Positions 40,271-47,072 of a stretch of DNA of 47,072 bases are shown here, piece after piece; positions within the stretch are counted from its first letter, which is position 1, and the number at the start of each line of letters is the position of its first letter. Source of the stretch: Chloroflexota bacterium (lineage in GTDB: Bacteria > Chloroflexota > Dehalococcoidia > Lucifugimonadales > UBA3495); NCBI GenBank assembly GCA_002721995.1, contig PBMF01000020.1:1-47072 (forward strand). The letters are read 5' to 3'. The position numbers were made by a program, and so were the translations under genes. The notes beneath the pieces are model-generated. The model did not search any database. It was not told where the DNA came from and saw only the letters and a list, made by a program, of their open reading frames with translations.

Positions 40271-41508
40271 CCTGAATCTTCCGTCGCTGGACGTCTTGTC
40301 ACCAAGAGGGACCCGGCCATCCCGACCACCGAGCCGATGACCGCCAGGGCGAAGGTCCACTCCATACCGAAGTTGTCGGCGACGGAACCACCGACGATGG
40401 GCGACGTGGCATTGCCGGTTCCAGCTCCCACAGACATCAGTCCGAACGCAGCCGCCGAGAACTGGACCGGCACGTAATCTCCCGTTGATGCGGCGCAGAC
40501 CGTGTAGGCTGCCCGCAGTGTGAAGCCGATCAAGACAGCGGCGATCAGGAAACTGATCATCCCCGGGAACGCGGCCATGAGCACAAAGGACACACCCTGC
40601 AGCAGATATGAATAGAAGAACGCCTGCCCGCGGCTGACCCGGTCGGAAAGAGTCCCCCAGAATGTGCCGCTGGTGAGACTCATGATTCCGATGAGTATGA
40701 TCATCTGGCCCACCGTGCCCAGGCCGACACCGTTTTCCTGGGACAGGTAGACGCCGAAGAAGGCGCTGAAGATACCCTGTGACCAGCCGGAGTTGAAGGC
40801 GAGGAAGGTTATCAGCCAGATCATGGGGTTCTTGTAGGCCGCGACGGGCCAGGCGCCCTGGGAACGGGGCTGGGTTTGACCCGCCGGCGGTGCTGCCGCC
40901 CCCGAGGGGCGCTCCCGTAAAAACAGCAGGGATACAGCCCCGATCCCGATGCTGATGGCGCCGAAGACGAACCAGCTGTGGCGCCATCCGTTTTCGGCGT
41001 CGTTGCCTACGAGCCAGGGCACGACCACTCCTGCGAATATGAAGGCGAAACCGCCGCCCATGGAAGCTATGCCGGCGGCCAGCCCTCGGTCGCCAATCTG
41101 AAACCAGCGCGATAGCAGGCCCATCATGGGCGCCAGGGCCATACCGGTTCCCACGCCCATGAGAGCGGCGGCCAAGAGCACCAAGATATAGGTCTGGGAA
41201 AGCCCCAGGAGGATCATGGCCCCGCCGGCCCCTATGGTGCCCGCTCCGATGGTGAAACGGCTGCCGTACCGGGGGGCCAGGGTGCCGGCAACGAAGGTGC
41301 TGGCTATCCGCACCAGGTTGGCCAGCGTTATGACCGCACCCGCCTTGGTGTGCGACAGGCTAAGGTCCAGTTCCATCGAGGGCAGCGTCAGGCTGTGGCC
41401 GAACTGGGTGAATCCGGCGCCCCAGTTCACCGACACGCCAATGAGGAGCATCAGCCCGGTGGACGTGAATACCCAGCCGGGAGCAAAGCTGGGCCGGGGA
41501 ATCCTCAT
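40267..41508 (-). CDS. MFS transporter
   Basis: The product from ATG 41508 has 413 residues and about 12 hydrophobic segments in two halves, with a hydrophilic loop around 195-215 (RERPSGAAAPPAGQTQ). LAPRYGSRFTIGAG after helix 2 is the usual MFS A-motif region. The layout resembles the monocarboxylate/oxalate-formate-type carriers. The frame is open to 41730, but that extension is antisense to the epoxide hydrolase end and unlike a membrane protein. Substrate unknown; the epoxide hydrolase directly upstream suggests uptake of an organic acid or xenobiotic. Confidence 0.87.
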   Translation of the reverse strand: MRIPRPSFAPGWVFTSTGLMLLIGVSVNWGAGFTQFGHSLTLPSMELDLSLSHTKAGAVITLANLVRIASTFVAGTLAPRYGSRFTIGAGTIGAGGAMILLGLSQTYILVLLAAALMGVGTGMALAPMMGLLSRWFQIGDRGLAAGIASMGGGFAFIFAGVVVPWLVGNDAENGWRHSWFVFGAISIGIGAVSLLFLRERPSGAAAPPAGQTQPRSQGAWPVAAYKNPMIWLITFLAFNSGWSQGIFSAFFGVYLSQENGVGLGTVGQMIILIGIMSLTSGTFWGTLSDRVSRGQAFFYSYLLQGVSFVLMAAFPGMISFLIAAVLIGFTLRAAYTVCAASTGDYVPVQFSAAAFGLMSVGAGTGNATSPIVGGSVADNFGMEWTFALAVIGSVVGMAGSLLVTRRPATEDSG

Positions 41509-41587
41509 ACCACGGGACCGTGCTGTTGGCAGGATTGCCCGGTTGAATCCAAGAACTCGCCGTCCGGAGGGAGGGAAGCCCGGCCGG

Positions 41588-42745
41588 TCAGCGAAGTGTC
41601 CGGAAGAATTTCCGTATATCCTCCACCAGGAGCTCCGGTTCTTCCAGGGCGGCGAAATGGCCGCCGCTGGGCATCTCGGTCCACTGCTGTACGCTGTAGG
41701 AACGTTCAGCCCACTCACGGACCGGCACACTGTTGTCCTTGGGGAACACGGCGATGGCGCAGGGGACGTTGATCTTCTCGTCCTGCTGCATGTTCCAAGG
41801 CTTACGCTGGGTCTCGTAGTAGAGCTTGGTGGACGAGCCGATGGACTGGGACACCCAGTAGATGGTCACGGTGGTGAGCAGTTCATCCTTGGTGAACCGG
41901 GACTCAATGTCGCCGCCGCAGTCGCTCCAGGTGCGGTACTTCTCGACGATCCAAGCAGCCAGGCCGGCTGGGGAATCGTTGAGACCGTAGGATAGCGTTT
42001 GGGGTTTGGTTCCTTGGATGTGGGCATAGCCACCCTCGGCGGCCTGCCAGTCCTCCCGCTTGTCCATGACGGCCTGCTCAGCGGCGTTCACTTCCCTGGA
42101 GCCCGGGCCCAGGTAGGGGGTGGGCCGCGTAACCGATGTGGAGTGGATGCCGATGACCTTGTCGCCGTGGGAGAACCCCAACTTGGCGGTGACGCTGGCG
42201 CCCCAGTCGCCGCCCTGGGCCCCGAACCTGGAGTAGCCCAGGTTTTCCGACATCAACTTGGCCCACAGGTCTCCCACCGATAGCACGTCCAAGCCGCGTT
42301 GGGTCGTGTGGCCCGAGAACCCGTAGCCGGGCATGGAGGGCACCACCACATCGAAGGAGTCGGCCGGGTCGCCGCCATGGCTTGCCGGGTCGCTCAACAT
42401 GGGGATGATCTTGTGCATCTCGAAGAAAGACCCCGGCCAGCCGTGGGTGACCACCAGGGGTATGGGGTTGGGGCCCTTGCCCTTCTCCTGGATGAAGTGG
42501 ATGTCCAGGCCGTCCACCTCGGTCTTGAAATGGGGGACCGAGTTGATCAGCTTCTCCTGGGCGCGCCAGTCGAACTTGGTACGCCAGTACTCCACCAATT
42601 CCTTGATGTAGTCCATGTTGCCGCCGTAGTCCCAGCCCGTGCCCGGCAGTTCGTCGGGCCAGCGGGTGCGCTCCAGACGGGCCTGCAGGTCGTCCAAAAC
42701 CGAATCTGGGACTTCAACTTTGAAGGGTTGTACGGCCATGGTCAT
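41588..42745 (-). CDS. Epoxide hydrolase (EHN-type)
   Basis: The 385-residue product starts with the EHN cap (about 5-105: PFKVEVPDSVLDDLQARLERTRWPDE), typical of microsomal-type epoxide hydrolases. It is followed by an alpha/beta hydrolase core. Oxyanion motif HGWPGS is at 101-106, nucleophile Asp180 in GGDWGA and base His363 in SGGHFAALEEPE. It opens epoxides to diols. It lies 17 bp downstream of the CMD-family gene and 79 bp upstream of the MFS gene on one strand. Confidence 0.93.
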   Translation of the reverse strand: MTMAVQPFKVEVPDSVLDDLQARLERTRWPDELPGTGWDYGGNMDYIKELVEYWRTKFDWRAQEKLINSVPHFKTEVDGLDIHFIQEKGKGPNPIPLVVTHGWPGSFFEMHKIIPMLSDPASHGGDPADSFDVVVPSMPGYGFSGHTTQRGLDVLSVGDLWAKLMSENLGYSRFGAQGGDWGASVTAKLGFSHGDKVIGIHSTSVTRPTPYLGPGSREVNAAEQAVMDKREDWQAAEGGYAHIQGTKPQTLSYGLNDSPAGLAAWIVEKYRTWSDCGGDIESRFTKDELLTTVTIYWVSQSIGSSTKLYYETQRKPWNMQQDEKINVPCAIAVFPKDNSVPVREWAERSYSVQQWTEMPSGGHFAALEEPELLVEDIRKFFRTLR

Positions 42746-42762
42746 CCACTCCTCAGAAAGAC

Positions 42763-43320
42763 TTAGGCGGGCAGCACCGGCTCGGTGCGGTTGGCGGGCA
42801 GTTCGGAGTCGAAGGACGTGATGGCGAAGGCCAGCAGGGCGTAGTTGCCCATTACTAGCGTCAGCTCTATGAGACCCTGCTGGCCGAACTGTTCGATACC
42901 CTCCTGAAAGGCGCCGCGGCTCACCCGGTGGGTCCGGAAATACTCCTGGCCGTAGTTGATGACGGCGGCCTCGTCGGGCGCCAGCTTGGGCAGCTCCTTG
43001 CGGTCCCTCAGCGCGTCCACCACGGCGTCGGGCACTCCGGCGGCCCGGGCAGAAGCGGCATGGGCGTTCCAGATATACATGCAGTCGTTTTCCCGGGCGG
43101 TGACCAGCATGGCCAGTTCCAGGGTCTTGTTGGTCAGGGAAGAATCGTTGCGCAGGTACTGGTTCAATGCGGTGGCCAATTGGGAGGCCTTGGGCACGTG
43201 AATCAAGATGGACCCTGGGCCGACCAGGGGCACCGAGCCGGCGGCGCCTACTATCTGGTCGAATGCGTCCACCTGGTCCTGGACAACGGTCTCACGGGTG
43301 GCGGCGGGAATCCTGGCCAT
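42763..43320 (-). CDS. Carboxymuconolactone decarboxylase (CMD) family protein
   Basis: The 185-residue product has the CMD-domain helix ENDCMYIWNAHAASARAAGVPDAVV around residues 77-101. Only one cysteine is present: the second position of AhpD CxxC is Ile here, while the WNAH histidine is kept. It is therefore closer to true CMD-like enzymes than to peroxidases. The substrate is unknown. The start MARIPAATRE has GGAG upstream. It is the first gene of a run CMD - epoxide hydrolase - MFS. Confidence 0.87.
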   Translation of the reverse strand: MARIPAATRETVVQDQVDAFDQIVGAAGSVPLVGPGSILIHVPKASQLATALNQYLRNDSSLTNKTLELAMLVTARENDCMYIWNAHAASARAAGVPDAVVDALRDRKELPKLAPDEAAVINYGQEYFRTHRVSRGAFQEGIEQFGQQGLIELTLVMGNYALLAFAITSFDSELPANRTEPVLPA

Positions 43321-43378
43321 ATCAGTCTCCTACAGGGGCGAAATTTGCCTCCTAACGGGGCAGGCGAGAGGGCTAAAG

Positions 43379-44665
43379 TTACGCGTCTGGTTTTGGGTTG
43401 TCAAACGCAGGCCGTCCAGGCGCGGTCTGCGACTGTGAGGCAACCACGTCCTTGGGCAGCAGTATCCCCGCCATGAGCAACGCCCAGGAAGCCGCCGCGA
43501 ATACGGCGAAGCCGGGGAAGAAGGACCCGGAAACGTCGCGGAGGCTGCCCACGATTATGGGCGCCAAGAACATGGCAAACCCGGTGAAGGTCAGCAGGGA
43601 CCCCCAGACAACCGCCACCCGTTCGGGCGTGCTCCCGTCCATCTGCATGGGCAGTGTCAGAAGTGCGGGCGCATAGAGCCACGAACCTATCCCCATGATG
43701 ATGATGGAAGGATAGATTCCTCCCAGGCCGGGGAACAGGAATGTCCCCAGGCCTCCCAGTCCGGCGCAGATTCCGGAGACGGTCAGGATGGTCTTGGGTG
43801 AACCAACGCGCAGCGCCAATGCGCCTCCGGCCAGCACTCCGAACATGCCGACAAAGGGGAGGATTCCGGTGATGAACCCTCCTTCGGAAAGGGAGATTCC
43901 CCGCTCCTCGTTGTAGAAGGTGGGCAGCCAGCCGGTGAAGGCGGTGTATTGGGACAGGACCCCGGCGTCGGCGGCCAACAGAAGAATCACCGCCCGGCTG
44001 CGGAGCACGGAGCCAACCTCCCGGAGGGAGATTCCGACGACCCGGTGACTGGCGCCGGAAGTCCTGGCGAAGGCCAGCCAGGCAGCCAGGCCAAGAACGC
44101 CGGGGAACGCGTATATCGACAGGGCCTTTTGCCACGCCATGATTTCGGCCAGGGGCGAGGCGGTGGCCACAGAAAGGGCGATCCCCAGGCTCAACACCGC
44201 GGTGGTCAAAGCGTTCATGACCAGGATCTCTTTGGGCCGGAACCACTCCATGAGCAGCGGGCCGGTGGCGGTGAGCATCACTGCGAACCCCAGGCCAATC
44301 ACCGACCGGATCAGGAGCAGGGTTATGAAATTGGGGGCCAAGGCGGAGCATGACACCAGGGCTATGGATAGCCAGCCCAGGGTGAAGGCCCGCCAAAGAC
44401 CTATTCGGGCCAGGAGAATACCGCTGGGCAGTCCCAGTGTCGCGGCGACCAGAAGGGGCAGGGAGACCAGGAGACCGGCGGTGGCGCGGTTGATCTCGTA
44501 ATCTTCGATGGCCAGTGGCAGAAGCGGTGAGACGGGGAAGACGTTCAGCCCGACACAGAGCTGCGCGGACAAGATCAGGGCGGCCATGACGAACCGGTAC
44601 CTGCTGTATCTGGACTCCCCCCGGCCAGGGGAGGGGTGACTAGTTTCGTCGGGAGGTGTTGTCAT
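43379..44665 (-). CDS. MFS transporter
   Basis: The 428-residue product has 12 hydrophobic segments. The N-terminal half includes GLLVSLPLLVAATLGLPSGILLARIGLWRAF, containing the A-motif region between helices 2 and 3. It resembles cyanate/nitrate-type NNP carriers in general layout, but the substrate cannot be assigned. The last residues (DPKPDA-like) are hydrophilic. It is 58 bp upstream of the CMD-family gene on the same strand and follows the YedK-type gene. Confidence 0.87.
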   Translation of the reverse strand: MTTPPDETSHPSPGRGESRYSRYRFVMAALILSAQLCVGLNVFPVSPLLPLAIEDYEINRATAGLLVSLPLLVAATLGLPSGILLARIGLWRAFTLGWLSIALVSCSALAPNFITLLLIRSVIGLGFAVMLTATGPLLMEWFRPKEILVMNALTTAVLSLGIALSVATASPLAEIMAWQKALSIYAFPGVLGLAAWLAFARTSGASHRVVGISLREVGSVLRSRAVILLLAADAGVLSQYTAFTGWLPTFYNEERGISLSEGGFITGILPFVGMFGVLAGGALALRVGSPKTILTVSGICAGLGGLGTFLFPGLGGIYPSIIIMGIGSWLYAPALLTLPMQMDGSTPERVAVVWGSLLTFTGFAMFLAPIIVGSLRDVSGSFFPGFAVFAAASWALLMAGILLPKDVVASQSQTAPGRPAFDNPKPDA

Positions 44666-44710
44666 GTATCAAAGGACCGGCAATGAGTGTCATCCCGACG
44701 CTACGGTGGG

Positions 44711-45415
44711 CTATGGGAATAACCGGCTTTCGGCGGCCTCTTCGTCTGTTTCGGAGACTTCCACGATACATTCCGGTCCCTGGTTTCGCACGCCGTTCAC
44801 GGTTTCCGATACCCGGTGACACGTGAGCAGTTTCGGTGGGACCGGCAGGAGCAGGGGGTTCAGGGTATCCGGTTCTTCGGTCAGCGGGTCCAGCCACAGG
44901 GCCTGGGTCTCGTCGGACAGGATCACCGGCATGCGGTTATGGACCGGTTCTATGAAGGAATTAGCCTGGGTGGTGATGATGCTGCATGACTGTATCACCG
45001 GACCTTCCGGAGATTTCCAACTCTCCCACAGCCCGGCAAATGCCAAGGTCTGACCGTCCTTGGCGTAGATGTAATAGGGAATACGGCGTTTGCCGTCCTT
45101 TTGCCATTCATAGAACCCGTCGGCCAGGACGAGACAGCGGCGCTTCTTGAAGGCGGCGCGAAAGGCGGGTTTGGTGGCGGCGGTCTCTCCCACCGCGTTG
45201 ATCATCCGGGCGCCGACCTTCAGTTCCTTGGCCCAAAAGGGCACCAGCCCCCAGCGCATCATCTCGCCCCGGCGCTGCCCGTCGTTGGTAACAGTCAATA
45301 CCTGCTGGGTGGGCGCGATGTTGTAACGGGGCTCGTGGTCGGTGTACTCGCTCAAGAACCCAAAACGGCCCTGTAGTTCGTCCAGATTTGAGGTGAGGGT
45401 GAATCTACCGCACAT
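44711..45415 (-). CDS. SOS response-associated peptidase, YedK/HMCES family
   Basis: The product has 234 residues. Cys2, exposed after Met removal in MCGRFTLTS, forms a thiazolidine crosslink with abasic sites in single-stranded DNA and so shields them. Other family blocks are PRYNIAPTQQVLTV near 30-43, WGLVPFWAKELKVGARMINAVGETA near 56-80, KRRCLVLADGFYEWQK near 90-105 and EPVHNRMPVIL near 155-165 with the catalytic His. Length and N-terminus are standard. There is no visible LexA box by eye. Confidence 0.95.
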   Translation of the reverse strand: MCGRFTLTSNLDELQGRFGFLSEYTDHEPRYNIAPTQQVLTVTNDGQRRGEMMRWGLVPFWAKELKVGARMINAVGETAATKPAFRAAFKKRRCLVLADGFYEWQKDGKRRIPYYIYAKDGQTLAFAGLWESWKSPEGPVIQSCSIITTQANSFIEPVHNRMPVILSDETQALWLDPLTEEPDTLNPLLLPVPPKLLTCHRVSETVNGVRNQGPECIVEVSETDEEAAESRLFP

Positions 45416-45589
45416 GTCTCAGACCGGCCCTGGAATGGCGTTAGGTATGGGCTATTACGCCTGAGAAAAGCATAGTCTTGCTGGGTGCGGTAAGCAACCC
45501 TGACTCCAAATGGGTCATGTCCAAGGCCCTAATGTACCAACATGTGGACTGACTGGCGTCAATTTACGAACCTGGCGGAACTTCGGACG
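45416..45589. other. Intergenic region
   Basis: No gene or clear regulatory site is visible between the YedK-type gene and the structured leader. Confidence 0.5.
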
Positions 45590-45730
45590 GTGACTGGGAA
45601 ATGAAAAAATTACGTCGGAATAATCCGCTTGGGATTATGCCTGGCTGATAATCACGAAGAATAGGTCTCCGGACGGCCCTTCGCGAGGGCCATCCGGTCG
45701 GAGTAAAGCAGTTGAGGAGAGCTCTGCTAA
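45590..45730 (+). promoter_or_regulatory. Structured leader before the pstS-like remnant
   Basis: Three hairpins follow each other: ATAATCC/GGATTAT (45620-45638), GGACGGCCCT/AGGGCCATCC with one mismatch (45671-45695), and AGCAG/CTGCT (45707-45728). The last encloses the GAGGAGA Shine-Dalgarno region. The arrangement could gate translation, but it matches no riboswitch class I can recognise. Confidence 0.35.
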
Positions 45731-46284
45731 AGCTCAATGTCATAACCGATTCGGTTGTATTGACTGCCGTGGCCTGTGGTTCCCAAAAACCGGGGGCTGC
45801 CACTCCCACGGGAGATACCGGTTCCAATGTGGTCGGGATATCTGGCACTGGCGGGGCCACCAGCGTTCCGGAAGAGCTTGCCCGCGAGTATTCCCAGTCC
45901 CAGAGCGAGACGACGTGCAGATTTCTTGAGGGATCCGGTTCGTCCGTGGGAATCAAGGGTGTTAACGCGCGTCCATAGGGCCTGGGTGCGATGTCCCGAG
46001 CGCCCAAGGAATCTGAGATTCAAACCGGAATCCAGACCGCGGCCGATGCCGTCGGCTATCTGGCTTACGGCGGAATCGTGGAGGACGATCTCTCGGTACA
46101 CCCCATCGCCTTGGATGGCTTCCATCCGGCAGATGAAGATGGCGCATATCCCCTTTCCTCCCGCAAGCTGGGCGTCGCCTTTTTGCCTGGCGAGCGGGGA
46201 AAGGTACAGGGGTTCATCGACTACATCACTGACTCCGGGGCCGGAGATATGTTGAAGACATCTGGCTTGTTGGCGGTCAAGTGA
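45712..46284 (+). pseudogene. Decayed pstS-like phosphate-binding protein gene
   Basis: The frame reads as a PstS-type lipoprotein: short signal with lipobox AVAC, then SGTGG and GSGSSVGIKGVNA, which is the phosphate-binding loop region. An in-frame TAG follows at 45976-45978. The same frame then continues with GAMSRAPKESE and the typical C-terminus (AVGYLAYGG ... KVQGFIDYITDSGAGDML). About 110 residues expected between KESE and the AVGYL block are missing. The amber stop and the deletion indicate a pseudogene. It overlaps the downstream sensor gene by GTGA. Confidence 0.65.
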
Positions 46285-47072
46285 ATTTCCCCCGTATCAG
46301 GCAGGCCGATTCCCACGTGAGATTGCCGGGCCTGGCGGACCTGTCATTGTCCACCAAGCTCATCCTTTTGGTGGTTGTCCCTTTGAGTCTGACACTGGCG
46401 GTGACTCTGCCCCTGACGGTCGCCGGGCTGAACAGGTTGGCTTCTGAGACCAGCACCAGTCAGCTTGAGGGAGAGCTCAGGATCATCGAAGAGCAATTCG
46501 AGCAGCTGGAAGAGCAGTTGGAGCGGCCCGCGGACGAATTTACCAAGAACCCGGCATTGCATCATGCCGTACGAAATGGCGATGAGGCCGAACTGGCGTC
46601 ACTGTTGTTATCGGCGCGGATAGTCATGGACGTCCAACATCTGGAGGTCTTGGACATATCGGGCGCAAGGTTGGGGCACGAACACCAGGTAGGCACGGAA
46701 TTCAACGAGGCCCTTGCCGAAGAGGTGACCACGGTGGGTCTTTACGGGGTTGAGACCAGCACCATGATTTCGGTCCCCCAGGGTTGGTTCTTGGTGGCAG
46801 TGCGCCCGCTCAAAGACGCCCTGGGCGTTTTTAGTTCTGTGGCAGTGGGAATCATTGTTGACATCAATATGCTGGAAAAGCTGAATTTTGGACGTGCCGA
46901 CCCGTTGGTTGTCCTATTCAACGAGTCAGGAGAGGTCTCCTCAGCATCCTACGCATCCAGAGACGCGTCTTTGCGCTTCCCCGTTACCCCGGACCCGGAG
47001 GCGATACGGGTCGCATCGGAAGGCCGGGCCACTTTGGGAACGGCGTCCATTCAAGGTGTGGACTTACACGCC
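46281..47072 (+). CDS. Membrane sensor protein, N-terminal part (runs off the window)
   Basis: The frame starts at GTG 46281, overlapping the pstS-remnant stop, and stays open to the window edge (264 codons). A membrane helix (STKLILLVVVPLSLTLAVTLPL, about residues 23-44) is followed by a helical segment (LEGELRIIEEQFEQLEEQLE) and an extracytoplasmic alpha/beta sensor domain with VQHLEVLDISGARLGHEHQVG and FLVAVRPLKDALGVFSSVAVGIIVD. This resembles CHASE4/dCache-like sensor domains of histidine kinases or chemoreceptors. The output domain is outside the window, so the class is open. Confidence 0.75.
   Translation, partial: MNFPRIRQADSHVRLPGLADLSLSTKLILLVVVPLSLTLAVTLPLTVAGLNRLASETSTSQLEGELRIIEEQFEQLEEQLERPADEFTKNPALHHAVRNGDEAELASLLLSARIVMDVQHLEVLDISGARLGHEHQVGTEFNEALAEEVTTVGLYGVETSTMISVPQGWFLVAVRPLKDALGVFSSVAVGIIVDINMLEKLNFGRADPLVVLFNESGEVSSASYASRDASLRFPVTPDPEAIRVASEGRATLGTASIQGVDLHA

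Noticed and set aside
45976-45978. Pyrrolysine at the in-frame TAG of the pstS-like gene
   Set aside because: The gene also lacks its central part, TAG ends several other genes in the window (for example HIT and the methyltransferase), and PstS has no reason for Pyl.
1-47072. Genome-wide reassignment of UGA (for example to Trp or Gly)
   Set aside because: TGA is a proper stop for larE, yraN, the histidine kinase and others here, and the three internal TGAs fall on Cys positions only.
1-47072. CRISPR arrays, rRNA genes, integrase or prophage genes
   Set aside because: No regularly spaced repeats with unique spacers, no rRNA sequence and no recombinase, capsid or terminase-like product were seen.

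Overview
The window looks like a piece of a free-living, GC-rich Chloroflexota genome, most plausibly the SAR202/Dehalococcoidia side. This is inferred from content rather than from a marker gene: four paralogous luciferase-like (LLM) flavin monooxygenases, an LinB-type haloalkane dehalogenase, an EHN-type epoxide hydrolase, DinB-fold proteins, two MFS carriers, a PQQ-type sugar dehydrogenase lipoprotein, an NHL propeller and a HemQ-like protein, with housekeeping genes scattered between them.

Layout. 1-418 is repeat-rich and non-coding. 419-3192 (minus) holds a sulfurtransferase, an LLM oxidoreductase and a zinc-ribbon/RDD membrane protein. 3380-5531 (plus) is mnmA-rnhB-yraN. 6513-9483 (minus) is larE-larC-larB, making the nickel-pincer cofactor, followed by a possible 32-residue membrane peptide; larA is not here. 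9583-12510 (minus) has an alpha/beta hydrolase lacking its nucleophile, the dehalogenase and an LLM enzyme. 12631-17289 has a DinB-fold protein, an FAD oxidoreductase, a ComB-like phosphatase, an NHL protein and a chlorite-dismutase-family protein. 17290-17763 contains two copies of a MITE-like element. 17764-21165 (minus) has aconitase, a 7Fe ferredoxin and an Lrp/AsnC regulator. A tRNA-Ser(GCT) precedes miaB-nadA-nadC-dinB (plus). 25781-27092 (minus) has dtd, an FmdB-type protein and rpsU. 27215-28450 is a soluble GAF histidine kinase.

The most interesting part is 29.3-36.5 kb. Three minus-strand genes each appear broken by a single in-frame TGA, and in each the TGA lies exactly where a catalytic cysteine belongs: a rhodanese (CRxGxR loop becomes URLGNR), a TlpA-like thioredoxin-fold lipoprotein (WCPxC becomes WUPVC) and an AhpD-like protein (CxxC becomes CRYU). 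Each TGA is followed by a GC-rich hairpin whose apical loop begins 17-22 nt downstream with G in its first or second position, as expected for a bacterial SECIS element. I read them as three selenoproteins that ordinary gene callers would split or truncate. Between them lie an FKBP lipoprotein, an LLM enzyme, a small membrane ORF, a HIT protein, tRNA-Gly(CCC) and a large GT-C-like membrane protein.

36595-45415 carries a PNPOx-like protein, another LLM enzyme, the PQQ-type dehydrogenase, a methyltransferase, two MFS carriers, the epoxide hydrolase, a CMD-family protein and a YedK/HMCES-type DNA-protein crosslink enzyme. The right end has a structured leader, a decayed pstS-like gene (amber stop plus internal deletion) and the N-terminal part of a membrane sensor running off the window. 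UGA is a normal stop elsewhere in the window (for example larE, yraN and the histidine kinase), so genome-wide UGA reassignment is not the explanation.
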